Below, one piece after another: positions 1 through 14,527 of a stretch of 64,000 bases of DNA. Position 1 is the stretch's first letter, and every line of letters starts with the position of its first letter. Source of the stretch: Corella eumyota (lineage: Eukaryota; Chordata; Ascidiacea; Phlebobranchia; Corellidae); assembly GCA_963082875.1 (NCBI GenBank), contig OY720097.1, forward strand, positions 4,286,501 through 4,350,500. The letters are read 5' to 3'. The notes under the pieces are model-generated. The model had not been told where the DNA came from. It saw only the letters and a list, made by a program, of their open reading frames with translations, and did not search any database. The translations under genes were made by a program, and so were the position numbers.

Positions 1-171
1 TGTGCGAAAAAGGGAAACTTGGAAAGTCTTATTCTATTTAAACAACGCAAGTAGCTGTTAGACTTGTAGGCTTATAGCAGTCTTAAAACTAAAGGGATAA
101 ATGCTAAATAAATTTTTACATTTATGCAGCTTCTTAAATACAAACAGGAATATGTAATTTTTTTTTAAATC

Positions 172-1376
172 ATGAGGCATCACAATCCTAGTGACCCTGA
201 CTCTATTAAGTCGTTGGATGTCTGGCGTGCATTAAAGCGTGCTACCGAAATTGAAGATCAACAGAATATCAAAAATCAAAATGCTGAAGAGAAAAAACTT
301 AACTGCACAATTCGAGACGCTTTAAGGGCATTTAACCATACAAGCAACCCAAGACTACACAGCAGTATAACCAACAACGAAATAAGAGATTCTGTCAACC
401 GAAGTCGACGTTGGGTTAGTGCTGGAACAACTCAGAGACCAACTATAAAATCCAGTAAAATTTGCCATAGTGCTTTTACACCAGGGCAGTGTAAGTCAGC
501 ACACGTAACTCGCGGTAATAAACAACCAAACAACATTGCTGAACGAGATTACCATAACACTATTTTAACATTACTTGCTGCAAAAGATCCTAATTCCAGT
601 TATAATCATCTTATGAAAACTTTTAAAAGGCCATTTATTAATGATGTTGAAAGCAACAAAAACCGAATAAGAACAACAAAAACAGGTTCAAAATATCAAA
701 GTTTAAACAAAGAAACATCTACACAACATAACTTAAACAGCAACAGCTGTTGTTCGAATTTAAAAACTGCTGAAACAGATTTAAAATTGGACGAAGTTTT
801 TGGTGACGCTAAACCTACAGGCACAATTAAACATTGCAAAGGCCGTGATTCTAATTATCTTCCACAATTAACATATAGTGACGCTGAAAAATTGAATTAT
901 CTCAACGAGTTGTACAGTTTTTTACATTCACGCGAAAACAACAAGCCACTGCTAAAACTTTTACAAACAGAAAAATACAAACGAGCATCTAGAAGAGCAT
1001 TACAAGCTCACTATTTACGTGAAACTTCAATACCAATCAAGTCAAAACAAAGAGTTATAACCGTTCATCTGCCAAGTGTAGAACAACCAGCACTACGACA
1101 AGAAACAACTAGTTTTAGTTCTATTAAATTAGCTTTAAGGTAAAAATGTTTTAACTATTTATTAAGGGATTATGTTTAACTACTCTTCAGCAGTAATGTA
1201 CGCGTGACCTTTATTAAGAAGTTGTATTGTCGAATAAATGTGTTGTTTGTTTTAGGACTGGATATCATACCGCAGAAAACACGTTACTTTCTGACTTAGA
1301 ACCAATTAAGGTAGAAGCACAGACAATTAACGCCAACCAATGCTGTAACAGGGAACTTCCATATATATCACGCTAG
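172..1376 (+). CDS. Unrecognised two-exon protein, about 362 aa
   Basis: I do not recognise the family. Exon 1 is 172-1139, ending AG|GTAAAA. Exon 2 is 1256-1376, after a TTTTAG acceptor and ending in TAG. The two exons total 1089 nt and stay in frame. The protein is hydrophilic and rich in Asn, Lys, Ser and Thr, with no signal peptide or membrane segment. The first 60 residues are charged and probably helical. The only compact-looking stretch is around residues 235-300, a Leu/Tyr/Lys-rich helical segment with LNYLNELYSFLHSR followed by LLKLLQTEKYKRASRRALQ. The long open frame and good splice signals argue for a real gene. It may extend beyond the window on the 5' side. Function unknown. Confidence 0.6.
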
Positions 1377-2568
1377 AACCTGAAATACGTTGTTGTTTTT
1401 ACGCTCAGATAAAGAAGAAGACTTTGTTATCTACATAGCATTCATTGTAGTTAAACCTGCGTAAATCCGGGTTAATGTGATTACTAAAAATCATAGTAGC
1501 TGGAAAGCTTAGGCGGAGACAATACAATAAAGGACAAAACTAACAAACCGACAAAAGCAGTGATGTGACAATACTTAAGAACGCTCTCTATTGAATCTAA
1601 CTTAGCACAAACAATTTTAGCGCTTAGAGTGTATATTTAACAATACTTAAATAACTTGAACACAATAGCTATTGTCGTACTGTTGTAGCAATAAACTTGG
1701 CAATTTAAAATGGACCAATGTTTTTAATGTATTAAGCCAAAATACAAATTAGTGTCGGCCACAATCTCTTAAGGAATGTTTACATTTGTTACAATTCCCG
1801 TGTTGGTTTTAACTTGTTCTGACGAATGACCCAATCAATGGTTAAAAAGAGCAATCGAAGTCAATCAAGAGTGCTAACAAGCCCTTGTCCACCATCACAA
1901 AGTGGTTTTGCCTGCCAGTCATTAATGAAAGTAAGAAGGCGACTTAATCCGAAAATCTTAGTCCCACCTGTTCGCAAATACTTCAACGCACTTCGAACCT
2001 TGTTTTTACCCTATGACGTGTCGAACTGTGCAAATAAATAAAAACGCCACTGCGTCATAGAACATCTAGTGCTTAAGTAAGAACGAATTTTTTTTGTATT
2101 TATATTCACAAACTTAACACAAAGCAAAATTTTTACAAATAATTATCGCTGTAAAAGGATATGTAAAGGGAAAAAATAACAATATATAGTCCTTTAAAAC
2201 AAACCAATGCTAAATTGTACACGTTACTACAGTCTATCAAAATCTTGTAGTGTTAGCTATGTGTCACCCCTTCAAAAAGTACTACCCATTATTTGTAAGT
2301 TGGGCGCCTACTCAGCCTTTAAACAAAGGAAGCCACAAAATGATACCATAAAATAGTAACTTGATCCGCGTACAATTTAAAACAATGTCCATTAGCATTT
2401 TGATTTAATTCATCTGTACATTTAAAGCCGTAATATTGTTTATGGTTATACATAATAAAGTAGTAGACAGTTTAAACAGATGACAGAAATAACTGTAAAC
2501 TGCCTCTAATTTAAATTAAATCAAGCTTTATTAAAAATATCTAATTGAATATAAGCTTTAAGATAAAT
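1377..2568. other. Intergenic stretch, no gene seen
   Basis: This is AT-rich sequence between the 362-aa gene and the four-span membrane protein gene. A possible AATAAA polyadenylation signal sits near 1690. The short frame at 1826-2041 shows no domain and no splice context. I see no repeat or RNA gene. Confidence 0.5.
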
Positions 2569-4393
2569 ATGCCACAAGTACACCGAAGTTCAGGCAATGT
2601 AGCATTTCAAAACGCACAACACACTAACGAAAATCAGAATATAATTTCAACACGGAATGTGAATGTGCTAGCAGTAATTCATCTTTCTTGCTGGACGACC
2701 AGTATAGTTTTAGGAATTGTTGCGGTCTGGATTCGGTCACAAAACACTTTTGGTGTAGAAGCATCATTTTTTGGTACAGCGGGCGTTGGAATATGGATTT
2801 CTATTCCAGTAAACTTGTTATTAAGTTTTAAAAATATAAACCCAACACTAATTCAAATGTTACTTGTATATTAAAACAACTCTCTTTTGTAGTTTATAGT
2901 ATGTGGTATTTTGTCAATATCCAGCGGTAAGACCCAAAGTAAAAAGTTGATATCCTGGGTGATGCTATTTGCGATTTTTAGTAGTATTTGTGCTCTGTCA
3001 TTATTATCCTATTCTTCGATAGCGGTCGCAAGAGAGTCAGAAATTGAAATTGTACCGAGAAGGGTAACCAATTATAATCCGTTTTTTCACAAAAATTTCC
3101 CAAAAAAATTATAAATCTATTTTTTTTGTAGTTGGTCGTGGCTGCTCTTACCGCATTTGTTTCATTAATTGAAACAATAACTTCAATAATCACATTTGTC
3201 GTTTGCTTTAATGTAATTGGGTGTACTTGCAACTTTAAGGTAATAAATATTTTTGATAACCTAATTGTTAAAGTAACTTTGATATTGAGTAAGTGTAGCT
3301 CAGATTTGTAAAAATCTAATTAATTTTTGGATATCTATTTTTAACAGGGCAACTCCAAAACCAAGATTAAATTTAAATCTGGTAAAGTCGGCCCACATGA
3401 CGACATCGAACCAGGTCACGTGACTGTGATGGCTCTGCCACCTCAGCAAGCAATGGAGTTATTTATCTCGATGTATAGGTGAGTAAAATACAAACAAAAC
3501 GTCAAATTTTTTTTGAAAATCATTTTCAATTTCATATACAGACCTTATATTAACCCTTATTTAAATCCTGGTTTTGAAAATCAAGAAGCAATGATGCAAC
3601 AATATTCTGGAGCGGAGTCAAGAAAAAATCAATTTTACTCCGGTAAAGAAACTCCATAACTCAATCTTTTTAAATTTATAAATTATTTTTAGCTGGTAAG
3701 ACAATTTTTAAGAGCTTACTTTTGAGTACAAAAGAAATAAGACCGTGATAAATTTTGATGCATTAAACTAAATCAGCGTCGTAGTATGAACAAGTTATTT
3801 ATTTTCTTAGAAGATTACCATAGACCTAAAAGACGACATCATAGGAGATCAAAAAGTCGAAACGATTCACCAGACAACGATTCTCTCTCAAGTAAAATGC
3901 TATTTAAATCTAATTTCAGTATTTAAATTTCCAAGTAAGTAACTTATTTAACACAAAAAATGGCTAAATTTTATGTCAGGGTTTCCAAATGACGAAAATG
4001 GGCCTGACTTAAATGAGTTATACGAAGAAGATGGAAACATGATTCGACCACAAAGCAAACAATCAAACATTCGCGTTTCAACTGCAGATAACGAAAAATC
4101 AACAAGGTATTGTCTCACAAATATTTTCTAAACACACCCTAATACTCTATCCAAATAAAAAAGAAGGACTTAGTATAACCAGTTCAAAACTTCAGCAGTT
4201 TTCGTAATGTTAATGATTAGACAATATTGTCATGACAAAGACAATACTTTGTCGGGGTAACAAAATTTTTACCTAAAAAAATGTTTATAACATGATTTTG
4301 TTTAGGTCGCGCTTACCAACTGTACCAGAAGCTGACATTCTGCCTGAACCTGGAAATCAGAATGAATCAAAACCCGTAAAAACAACAAACTAA
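2569..4393 (+). CDS. Four-transmembrane (MS4A/CD20-like) membrane protein, about 348 aa
   Basis: There are eight exons: 2569-2808, 2893-3063, 3132-3239, 3348-3478, 3542-3642, 3811-3891, 3980-4106 and 4306-4393. All have GT-AG boundaries and together give 1047 nt in frame. Four hydrophobic segments are visible: VLAVIHLSCWTTSIVLGIVAV, the glycine-rich segment spanning the exon 1/2 junction, LISWVMLFAIFSSICALSLL, and the segment LVVAALTAFVSLIETITSII in exon 3. A hydrophilic C-terminal tail of about 170 residues follows. It contains PYINPYLNPGF and a basic RRHHRRSKSR patch, and ends acidic and proline-rich. The topology resembles the MS4A/CD20-like tetraspan superfamily (including FAM189-type proteins), but no family signature is decisive. 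The start is the first ATG. The gene lies tail to tail with the annexin gene, 285 bp away. Confidence 0.7.
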
Positions 4394-4678
4394 CTTGTTA
4401 GACATAGATTTATTATTTCTTGTTTAATTATTAATAATATCCGACAATTAAACTATTATCGTACCTTAAAATGATTCTTATATAAAATGTACAGGTGTAG
4501 AATCTGATATATTAATAGTACTTAAATTCAATAGTCCAGAAATGATATACTTTTTTAAATGACAAAGGGATCTGTATATATTTGAAATAAATGATCAATA
4601 CATTTGGATAATGATGTGGAAATTACTTGTAGCAAACTGATAAGAATAATATTGATTATACTTGTAAAACCACTCGTT

Positions 4679-7600
4679 TTATTCTCGGAGAAGAGCGAGC
4701 AAAATTCTCTTGTAATCTCCTGAGCAGTCGTCGGAAACATCATCCCACAAACTCTTGCCAAACATTTCTGCATATCTATCTTTAATGTTGCCTAAATCAA
4801 TCTAAAAATGGAATCAAAAATTGTAGTTTTTTAAGGCTTTAAAAGACCGATAACCTTATAAGATAGGATCTTAATATTATTAAAGAAAATATATATATTC
4901 ACCTCTGATCTTCCCACGATGTGTCTGATTAAAACGTCATCATCTGTTCCGATACCTCTCAACGAATCGTACAACTTCTGTGCGTAGTAACCAAAATGAT
5001 CGTTTGTAATTGAAATGATTGCTTTGTAAGCAGCTTGCAAGTTGCCTGAAGTCTCACCCTCGACTGCTTCCTCAAACGAGTTACCAGCAATCTGTATATA
5101 AAAACAAGCGGTATTAAATACTCTATTGCAAAACTAGAATTTAAATATCACGATTTAAAGTAATGAAAATCTTACATCAGCATATTTGTTGAATATGAGA
5201 CGAAGTTGAAGGTAACTTCGTGTTGCCAAAACCTTCGTAAATTCGTCTTCGTCAGTCCCAAACCAACGGTTTTCTCCAGCCTTATAATACAAAATACAAA
5301 AAAGGTCAGTTTAAGTTCTGTTGGCCAAAACTAAGTCATTAAATGGCAACGATCACTTACAACAAAGGCTGTAAATGTTCGCTTATTAAACAAGTGGTAT
5401 TTTAAATAAAATGTTTAAAAGTTTGTGTAAGTTGTGCTTTACTTAACAAAACTTAAAAAAAAAATAAACAAAATGAATCCATTTTAAATCGCTGATCAAA
5501 CTTAAGAGTAAGTTTCTTGTACCTCATAGATTGCATTGGCATCAGCTTCCGCCTGGTCTTCATCGACTTCGAATAATTCGTCTCTTTCAGTTAACACCAT
5601 CATCATAAGAAGATGTTTAAAATCTCCTGATGTTTCATCTCTAAGATCATCAGCCAATCCACGGTCGAACATTTCGTTGTAGGCCAGCTAAATATTCAAA
5701 TTGTTTACATAATCTATAAACATAGTTTGTATCTCACCATACACATAGGCTGTTAACGACAATAAGCACTGTCCATATAAAAGTAATAAACATCTCCTAG
5801 CTATGTACATGGATGGCTGAAATCATATGGTCATACTTAAACAACTGCGACTAGCTACTGTACTAAGCACTAGCGCGTGTACTGAGCCTTAATTTTACTG
5901 TCGAAACATAGCTTTTGCTTTAAGGCTAAGAGCCGTTTATGCACAACGTGCGCGTGATTTGTGAAGGATTACATATTAACAATGAGAAAACACTTAGTTT
6001 AAATTTAATACTTTAACACCTTACAAAATACAAAAGTGTACAACAACCATTAAAAATATTTTTACCCGAATACGGTTGATTTTTTCATTAGTTCTCGCGC
6101 ACAAAATCTCAATCAAAATTTCGTCATTGGTTCCTGGTCCTCGCATAGCTTTACGAAGTTGCCTGGCATCGTAAACACATGGAGGCTATACGTAACAAAC
6201 ATATATTAACTTATATAGTCATAACTTGATTTAAATCAACAATGTTTTTTTAACGATTTTGAATCATATTGCGATTAATTTGCTCGTTGTAACCTAACGA
6301 CCAGATCATAAAAAGGGTAACGTTCGATATATTACGTTGTTTTAAAAAAAAAGCTGTGGCAATTTAACCAAACTATTAAAAAAGGTAAATAAAAAGTTAG
6401 ATTTACGTCCATGAGACTGGTGACTACTTCTTCAAAATCTCCCTGCAATTCGCTTCTCAGTTTATCAACTAAATCGTCGCCAAACATATCATTATACGTT
6501 TCCTTCAGTACTTGGCGCTGAAGTGTTGACCTAAAAAAGTACATGGTTATTTGATTTTTTAGGTTAACAATTTTAGCCAAATAATTTTATTGCCTTTTTA
6601 AGTTGTTAACAGAGTATAAATATGGCCATATATTTAGATTCAAAATCAAGCCATTACAGTTAAAATATTCTGTAACAAGGCTGCTTTGTTTAGTTAGGCC
6701 CAGACGCTATGTAACGTTAATAATTATTAACCGAATGATCAAATATTTTAAGTCAAAGTACATGTGTTCCCTACAGCCTACGTCAACTTAAACGCCAATC
6801 ACTATTTACCGACACCCTGTTCACGCATAGCGTTGGCATTTACACATAACTTAACATTTATCCAGCCATTTTTTTCAAGGTAACAACATTTTTAAATTTT
6901 AAGATAATAATCAAAATTTATTTTTTTACATCTTAATCCACATCTTATAAATTTTTTGATTAGGTAAAGGTATTTTTGAGCTTAAAATAAGATATAACAT
7001 GGTTTAATGTTATAGAAGGGAGTCGGTTTATCGTTTGTTTGATCATGTTTAACCAAAATGTCGTTGAAAAACAAATACAGAAAAAAGTCAAACACGTTTT
7101 CTCCAAACCAATCAGGCGCGATAACGATTAAGTAAAATGTGCTTTGGGCGTGGTTAACGACAAAATTTTCCATTTGATTCACAAATGATTTTGCTTGAGA
7201 TACATATTTAGCGAAAGATTGATTAAATCTTTTAAAACTGGCTTAAGTAATAACAATTTTTTTCTGTTTGATTCGCACATGATCTTACTTAAAATACATT
7301 TTAATCAAAAAGTGGATTAAAGTATGATAGTGGGTGAACCGGTCATGGCGTCAGACTACGAGCCGAAAGGTTTCGGGTTTAAGCCGCACCAACGCCACAC
7401 TATTCGCCCTTTAACCCAACGTTCAAAGATAGCTTAGACATCTTCCAATCCGCACAACCTTACTCAAAAAAAATCAAAAAACCTTAAAGGGATATGAAAA
7501 AAAAGTGGAATAAAGCAACTAAAATTTGAACAAACCATACTTAATCGAAAATCTTAATTATTTGTAGGTATTTTGAAGCTTGCTTACAAATAAAGTTAAA

Positions 7601-7893
7601 ATCCTAATAACCACAACGAAAACTATTTTTAAAAACACAAACCTGTTGGTGAGTATTCTAATAATCGGTCGCTCATTTGTTCCACAACCGTCCATAGCTT
7701 CATGGAGACGATTGCAATCTCGTTCTGCATCAAAATCATCGTCTGGAGTGACGGTCGGCTATAACACAAAAACTTAGCCTATAGTTAAATTAATTTTGCC
7801 TAAAAAATAATTATTAAATTAAAAAATTTACACTGAGATTTAATACAGATATATTTAGTTTTTTTTACTTACTGTTAATTCCATGTTTCCCAT
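4679..7893 (-). CDS. Annexin, four-repeat calcium-dependent phospholipid-binding protein
   Basis: Eight exons on the minus strand: 7893-7873, 7758-7643, 6530-6407, 6185-6066, 5687-5523, 5280-5176, 5091-4903 and 4801-4679. They give 963 nt, 320 aa, a typical length for a short annexin. Four annexin repeats are visible. Their type II calcium loops read MDGCGTNE (repeat 1), MRGPGTND (repeat 2), RWFGTDED (repeat 3) and LRGIGTDDD (repeat 4). Repeats 1, 2 and 4 keep the GxGT core, while repeat 3 has WFGT. The N-terminal tail before repeat 1 is short, about 12-15 residues starting MGNMELT, so there is no long S100-binding tail. Annexins bind acidic membranes in the presence of calcium. The member number cannot be assigned from sequence alone. 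Intron 2, between 6530 and 7643, is the longest and holds a SINE-like element near 7.3-7.5 kb. Confidence 0.93.
7325..7465 (+). repeat. tRNA-derived SINE, second family, copy 1
   Basis: The segment starts with a tRNA-like head (a GGTTTCGGGTTTAAGCC B-box-like region) and continues through CGCACCAACGCCACACTATT. A diverged relative lies at about 40550-40690, sharing the order tRNA-like head, CGCACCAAYGC, CTATTCGC/CTACTCGC, and a C-rich tail ending before an A run. It differs from the more common SINE elsewhere in the window. It lies within the second intron of the annexin gene. Confidence 0.55.
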
Positions 7894-8363
7894 TTTGATT
7901 CTTAAGTTTTAAAACTACTAAATTTTGTTTTAACTGAACAGGATTGTACCTTAACTCTTTACATATACGAAGTGATCAAACATTAGCACGTTGGTATATA
8001 TATAGGCAAACTGAAAGAGTACACAAGAGAGTATACATCAAAACGTCACTTTACAAATATGGTTTGATAAAAAATCTGTCAATTTTCTTCTTCATTCGAA
8101 TTCCAAAATGAAAGTAATTTTAATCACAACGACGAAGTGTCATTTTTTAGTCAATCGATTACAATTTTAAGAATATATTTAAAAATTAGTTGTATTTCGA
8201 AAGTAGTCGCAAAACGTTGAACTCCAAATCAATATAAGTAAAATAAACTAACACAGTTATTATATTTATTATTTTAAATTATTTAATAAATATATTTTTT
8301 AATGTCAGTTTTAAAAATTATTTAAGCACACAATTTTTTAAATAAAAGTTTCGCAATTTTGTT
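7894..8363. other. Intergenic gap between dehydrogenase 3' end and annexin 5' end
   Basis: About 470 bp of very AT-rich sequence. It must hold the annexin promoter and 5' UTR and the dehydrogenase 3' UTR. I see no gene or repeat. A TATATATA tract at about 7997-8004 could serve as a TATA-like element for the annexin gene, but this is weak. Confidence 0.35.
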
Positions 8364-10653
<2,290 letters not shown>

Positions 10654-11896
10654 AGTTTTTGCCTACAATTAATTAACGATAACATTACAAAACTACAATG
10701 TTAGTCTTATGAATAAAATCACTTAAAATAGTTTGTTATCTAATGTAAACCTATGCTTTATACAAATCATATTAGCGCTTGTTTTTCGCACGTTGGCAAT
10801 GCTAACATTCTGGCACAGCAAATATTAACACGGTAGTTTTCAAGGACAGTTATGAAATGAAATATTTTTTAAATCTAATAAAATGGAGTTTTGTTTAAAT
10901 AATTTTTAAGTAATTTTCACTACGTAACTTGATAATAAAGAACAAAACCTTTAGTAGAAATACATTTAAAATTATATACAATTATTAGAGGCTTTAAGCA
11001 TATTATAATATTTAGTCCAACGCAAATATGTTGTACATGAGCTTAATTGTTCTACAAGAACGACAGTTTATCTTCTAACCAGTTTTTGACCCTTGTTACA
11101 GGACAAGTTCAATCGTTTTGTAATTCAACCCATCCTTTAGGTGGTGATATAATAAGAGTTCTAATTAAATATAAGTCTCACCCTAGACTCTTTATTAGAA
11201 GACTGTCTTCCTAATTAAGTAAAAGCCTAAGTACACCACCTTAAGGCTCACCGTAAAAACCAAGTCAGTTAACTCTTTTTCATTCATATTAATAGGTACG
11301 TTAAGTGAAAGAAAGAAAAATTTACTACAACGTCAGGAACCACGTACGACACAGGCCATTATTTAGCTATTAATGGCTTTTGGGCGGAAAGAAGGTGAAG
11401 CCATTAACCGCATCGAAGCTAGTTGGAAAATGCGTTGCGTCGGCTGCGGTATTTTTTTTATGTTTGACGAACTTAACTTTGACAGGCTTAAATTATGGCA
11501 CAGCAAATATTAGCACGATAATGTTTTCAAGGTCAGTTATAAAATATTTAATTTTTTTATCCGAAAAGAAAAGAATTTTGTTTAAACACCATCAATTGTC
11601 GATTATACAACTTGCAAGGTCATGAAATTTAACCTCACCAAGATTGGTTTTAATAGCTATATTTTTGTATAGTTCAACTTTGAATCGTAACATATATAGT
11701 AAAGCATAACGTTTAGTTAAGAACATCTAAAATTATAAACAATTATTTACACAAGAAAATTTTAAGAAGTTAAAATATTATAATTTGTTGACAACATTTA
11801 TATTATAAGGGGGGTTTCCCTATAACATTGTGTATATTCTCGTAAAAAATTTTTGACTGGTTTCTTATATTTTTTTTGTACAACGTATTTTTTATT
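10654..11896. other. Intergenic region with diverged internal duplication and ELAC1 relic
   Basis: This is the head-to-head gap between the dehydrogenase and ELAC1. Two diverged segments share landmarks in the same order at an offset of about 700 bp. The first landmark is GGCACAGCAAATATTARCACG (near 10812 and 11494). The second is ATTTTGTTTAAA-type sequence, and the third is AAAATTATAWACAATTATT followed by ATATTATAAT. The left copy is followed by a decayed piece of ELAC1 exon 4 at 11018-11103; the right copy leads into the real ELAC1 start. I see no intact gene. The frame at 11380-11625 lies inside this repeat and is probably spurious. Confidence 0.55.
11018..11103 (+). pseudogene. Relic of ELAC1 exon 4
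   Basis: AAATATGTTGTACATGAGCTT and TCTACAAGAACGACAGTTTATCT closely match ELAC1 exon 4 at about 12945-12995. The next bases, AACCAGTTTTTGACCCTTGTTACA, resemble intron sequence just after that exon (about 13060-13083). About 65 bp between the two matches are missing. Because intron sequence is included, this looks like a DNA-level duplicate rather than a retrocopy. It has no coding capacity. Confidence 0.6.
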
Positions 11897-14258
11897 ATGG
11901 ACGTCGCTTTCCTGGGTACTGGTTCGGGCTATCCTACACCAAGTCGTGGTAAATCATAGTTTTTTTGTTGTTTGCATAAAATAACCGGTTATACCAAAGT
12001 CAAGAAGCAGACAAGTCTGCTAATTCACTATCCTGACTATACAGCTTAAGCTGCTATATCAGTATATAAATAATGTTGTTCTGTTGTTAAAAAAACTTTG
12101 TCCCCCTAACTAAACAGTAATTCAAAAATATCATTTCTCAGTAACAGTAATCGTACAAAACCCACAAAACTTAATAACTATAAGGGTTAGGTAAGCAGGA
12201 GTATATATATAAGTTTAAAATTATTCCAATTATTAAGCTTTTTTATTCTAATACTTCCATATTTATGTATTAAGGTGCATCATCTTTGGCAATAAGATAC
12301 GAAGGGGAAGTGTGGATGGTTGACTGTGGGGAAGGAACACAAACTCAAATCATGAAACTTAAGACAATTCGACCCGGTAATATCACAAAAATATTTATTA
12401 CACATCTGCATGGAGATCACATGTTTGGACTTCCAGGTTAAGTGTTGTTTTAATTATTTTTAATTTTAACCAAATCCCTAGAAAAAAATGTTAACTCTGA
12501 AGCTGAAACTTGTAAATTGTGCTTTTTTAAACACAAATACTAAAATTATGATATTATGGTAAAAAGATTTATGCCAATAGCAGGATATTAAGAATGTGAC
12601 GTTATTCAAACATAAACTCAGTATTGTCAATGTTTATACTGTTGTTTATTGTTTTTTATTTTAATTATTTATTCTTGTAGGCTTGCTTTGTACCATGTCA
12701 ATGGCACATGCAGCCAACAATGAATTAGAATCTTGCAATCACATTCCACATGAAGAAAAAACCTTAAAAACAATTGAAATTTATGGCCCAGTTGGTCTTC
12801 GAAGGTACAAATAAGAATAAAAAAAAGAATATTTTTATTATAATTTGGTTGTGTTTGTTAGATTTTAAGTAAATATTTTAGAACCAAAATTATTTTTAGA
12901 TTTTTAAGAGAGGCTTTGAGCCTATCAAGGTCAGTACTTCAATTCAAATATGTTGTACACGAGCTTGTTCCACAAGAACGACAGTTTTTCTCACACAAAA
13001 ATGGAGACCCAAGTTGGCCACAATGGAATCCAGACCACATAGCTAAAGGTGGTTTCCTTAACCAGTTTTCAGACGTTACAAATAGATACATTTATTACTT
13101 TACATGATAACACTATTTTTGTACTAAACATTTTCATTTGTGTGTGATGATTTACTATATATTCTTAATGATTAACTAACAGGTAACATACATCCTTCTG
13201 AACTAGGACATGGAAGAGCAATATTTTTTGATAAACAGAAAGACCATTGGCCCATTTGTGAAGATAACAACATTACAGTAGTAGCAGGCTGGCTTCAACA
13301 TAGAATTCCAAGTTTTGGATATGTTTTCACGGAGGGCTCAAAACCTGGAAAACTAGATAGCAAAAAATTATTGGAAATTGGAGTTCCAAAAGGTTAATAT
13401 AAATGTAAGAATCTAGTTAAGTTGTCTTAAATTTTGATGTTTATTTTGGATGTATATATATTTATTTTAAGGTCCCTTGTTTGGCCGGATTAAAAATGGA
13501 GAAAGTGTAGCTTTACCTGATGGAAGAATAGTGGATCCAAAAGAGTTTATAGGCCCTATTCAAAATGGAAGAAAGGTAAAGGCTATACTTAGGGTCCTGG
13601 CTATACCTTATGGTAAAATCAAAAGGGTTACTCTGTAACAGGGATATTAATAAACTTAGGTAGCTGTCCTTCAAGATACTTGCAATTCATGGTCAATGAA
13701 AGAAATGTGTCATAAATGCGATATGTTAATTCACGAAGTAACAAACGAAAATAGTCATCAAACTAAATGTGTGGAAAACGGGCATTCCACTTCCCAAATG
13801 ACAGCAGATTTTGCTACTAGTATAGAAGCTGGAATGCTTGTAATAACCCATGTTAGTCAAAGGTAAGTAAGAAATGGGTATGGTAACCTAGTCTCAATTT
13901 CCCAAAGTAAACAAACTTAAGTACAAAAGTTAAAGATCTTGAATCACTTGTACTTTACGGTCTAAGAAAAACTTGTATACTTTACGGTCCTAAGTGTTTA
14001 GAGGACCATAAAGTACAAGTGATCCAAAATGGTATGACAGTTTTCATAATTTTCCAAACCAAAAATTTTTTTTCCAATCCAATTTTTTTTAAATTTTATT
14101 AAATTTTTTTTAGATATAAACACCGCTTAACACATGACGTTGAACCGGATGACATGACGACAGATATTCTGGAAAACGAAGCTCGGTTAAATTTTCGGGG
14201 ACCAGTTATTGCTGCATATGATGGACTTGTTATTAATGTAAAGCGAAGACACACTTAA
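11897..14258 (+). CDS. ELAC1: Zinc phosphodiesterase ELAC1 (tRNase Z short form)
   Basis: Eight exons: 11897-11948, 12275-12436, 12681-12804, 12900-13048, 13183-13392, 13472-13575, 13660-13862 and 14114-14258. They sum to 1149 nt, 382 aa, close to the usual size of about 360 aa. The protein is a metallo-beta-lactamase-fold RNase of the tRNase Z S-type. It starts [18 protein letters not shown] and has DCGEGTQ at residues 34-40 and the zinc ligand motif HLHGDH at 61-66. Further ligands are expected in the GHGRA/HEVT and THVSQRY segments; HEVT is in exon 7 and THVSQR ends it. The family removes tRNA 3' trailers or, for ELAC1, repairs tRNAs cleaved at the CCA end in vertebrate cytosol. The gene converges on MANEA with about 270 bp between stop codons. 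Confidence 0.96.
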
Positions 14259-14527
14259 TATAAGTGCAGTAATTTATTTCAAACAATATGCTTTGATTCT
14301 TGTATTAGTTATAGTATCACAGTATTTAAAAATAAAAAGAAAACAAATTATGGCTTCTTGATTAAAATAAAAATCACAAAATAACTACAAAAATGCAACT
14401 TGGATATAAATATAAAAAAAATAAAATCTCTTTTTTACTTTGGTAATAAATCTCATTATAAGTTTTAACACCTAAATCTCAAAAATAAAAAAACAAAATA
14501 TTTTAAAATTTGGAAAATTTTCAATGC

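Noticed and set aside
1826-2041. 71-codon frame between the first two genes
   Set aside because: Short, no domain, no intron signals that extend it; likely chance.
11380-11625. 81-codon frame with a hydrophobic segment upstream of ELAC1
   Set aside because: It lies in the diverged intergenic duplication, has no splice context and no homology I recognise.
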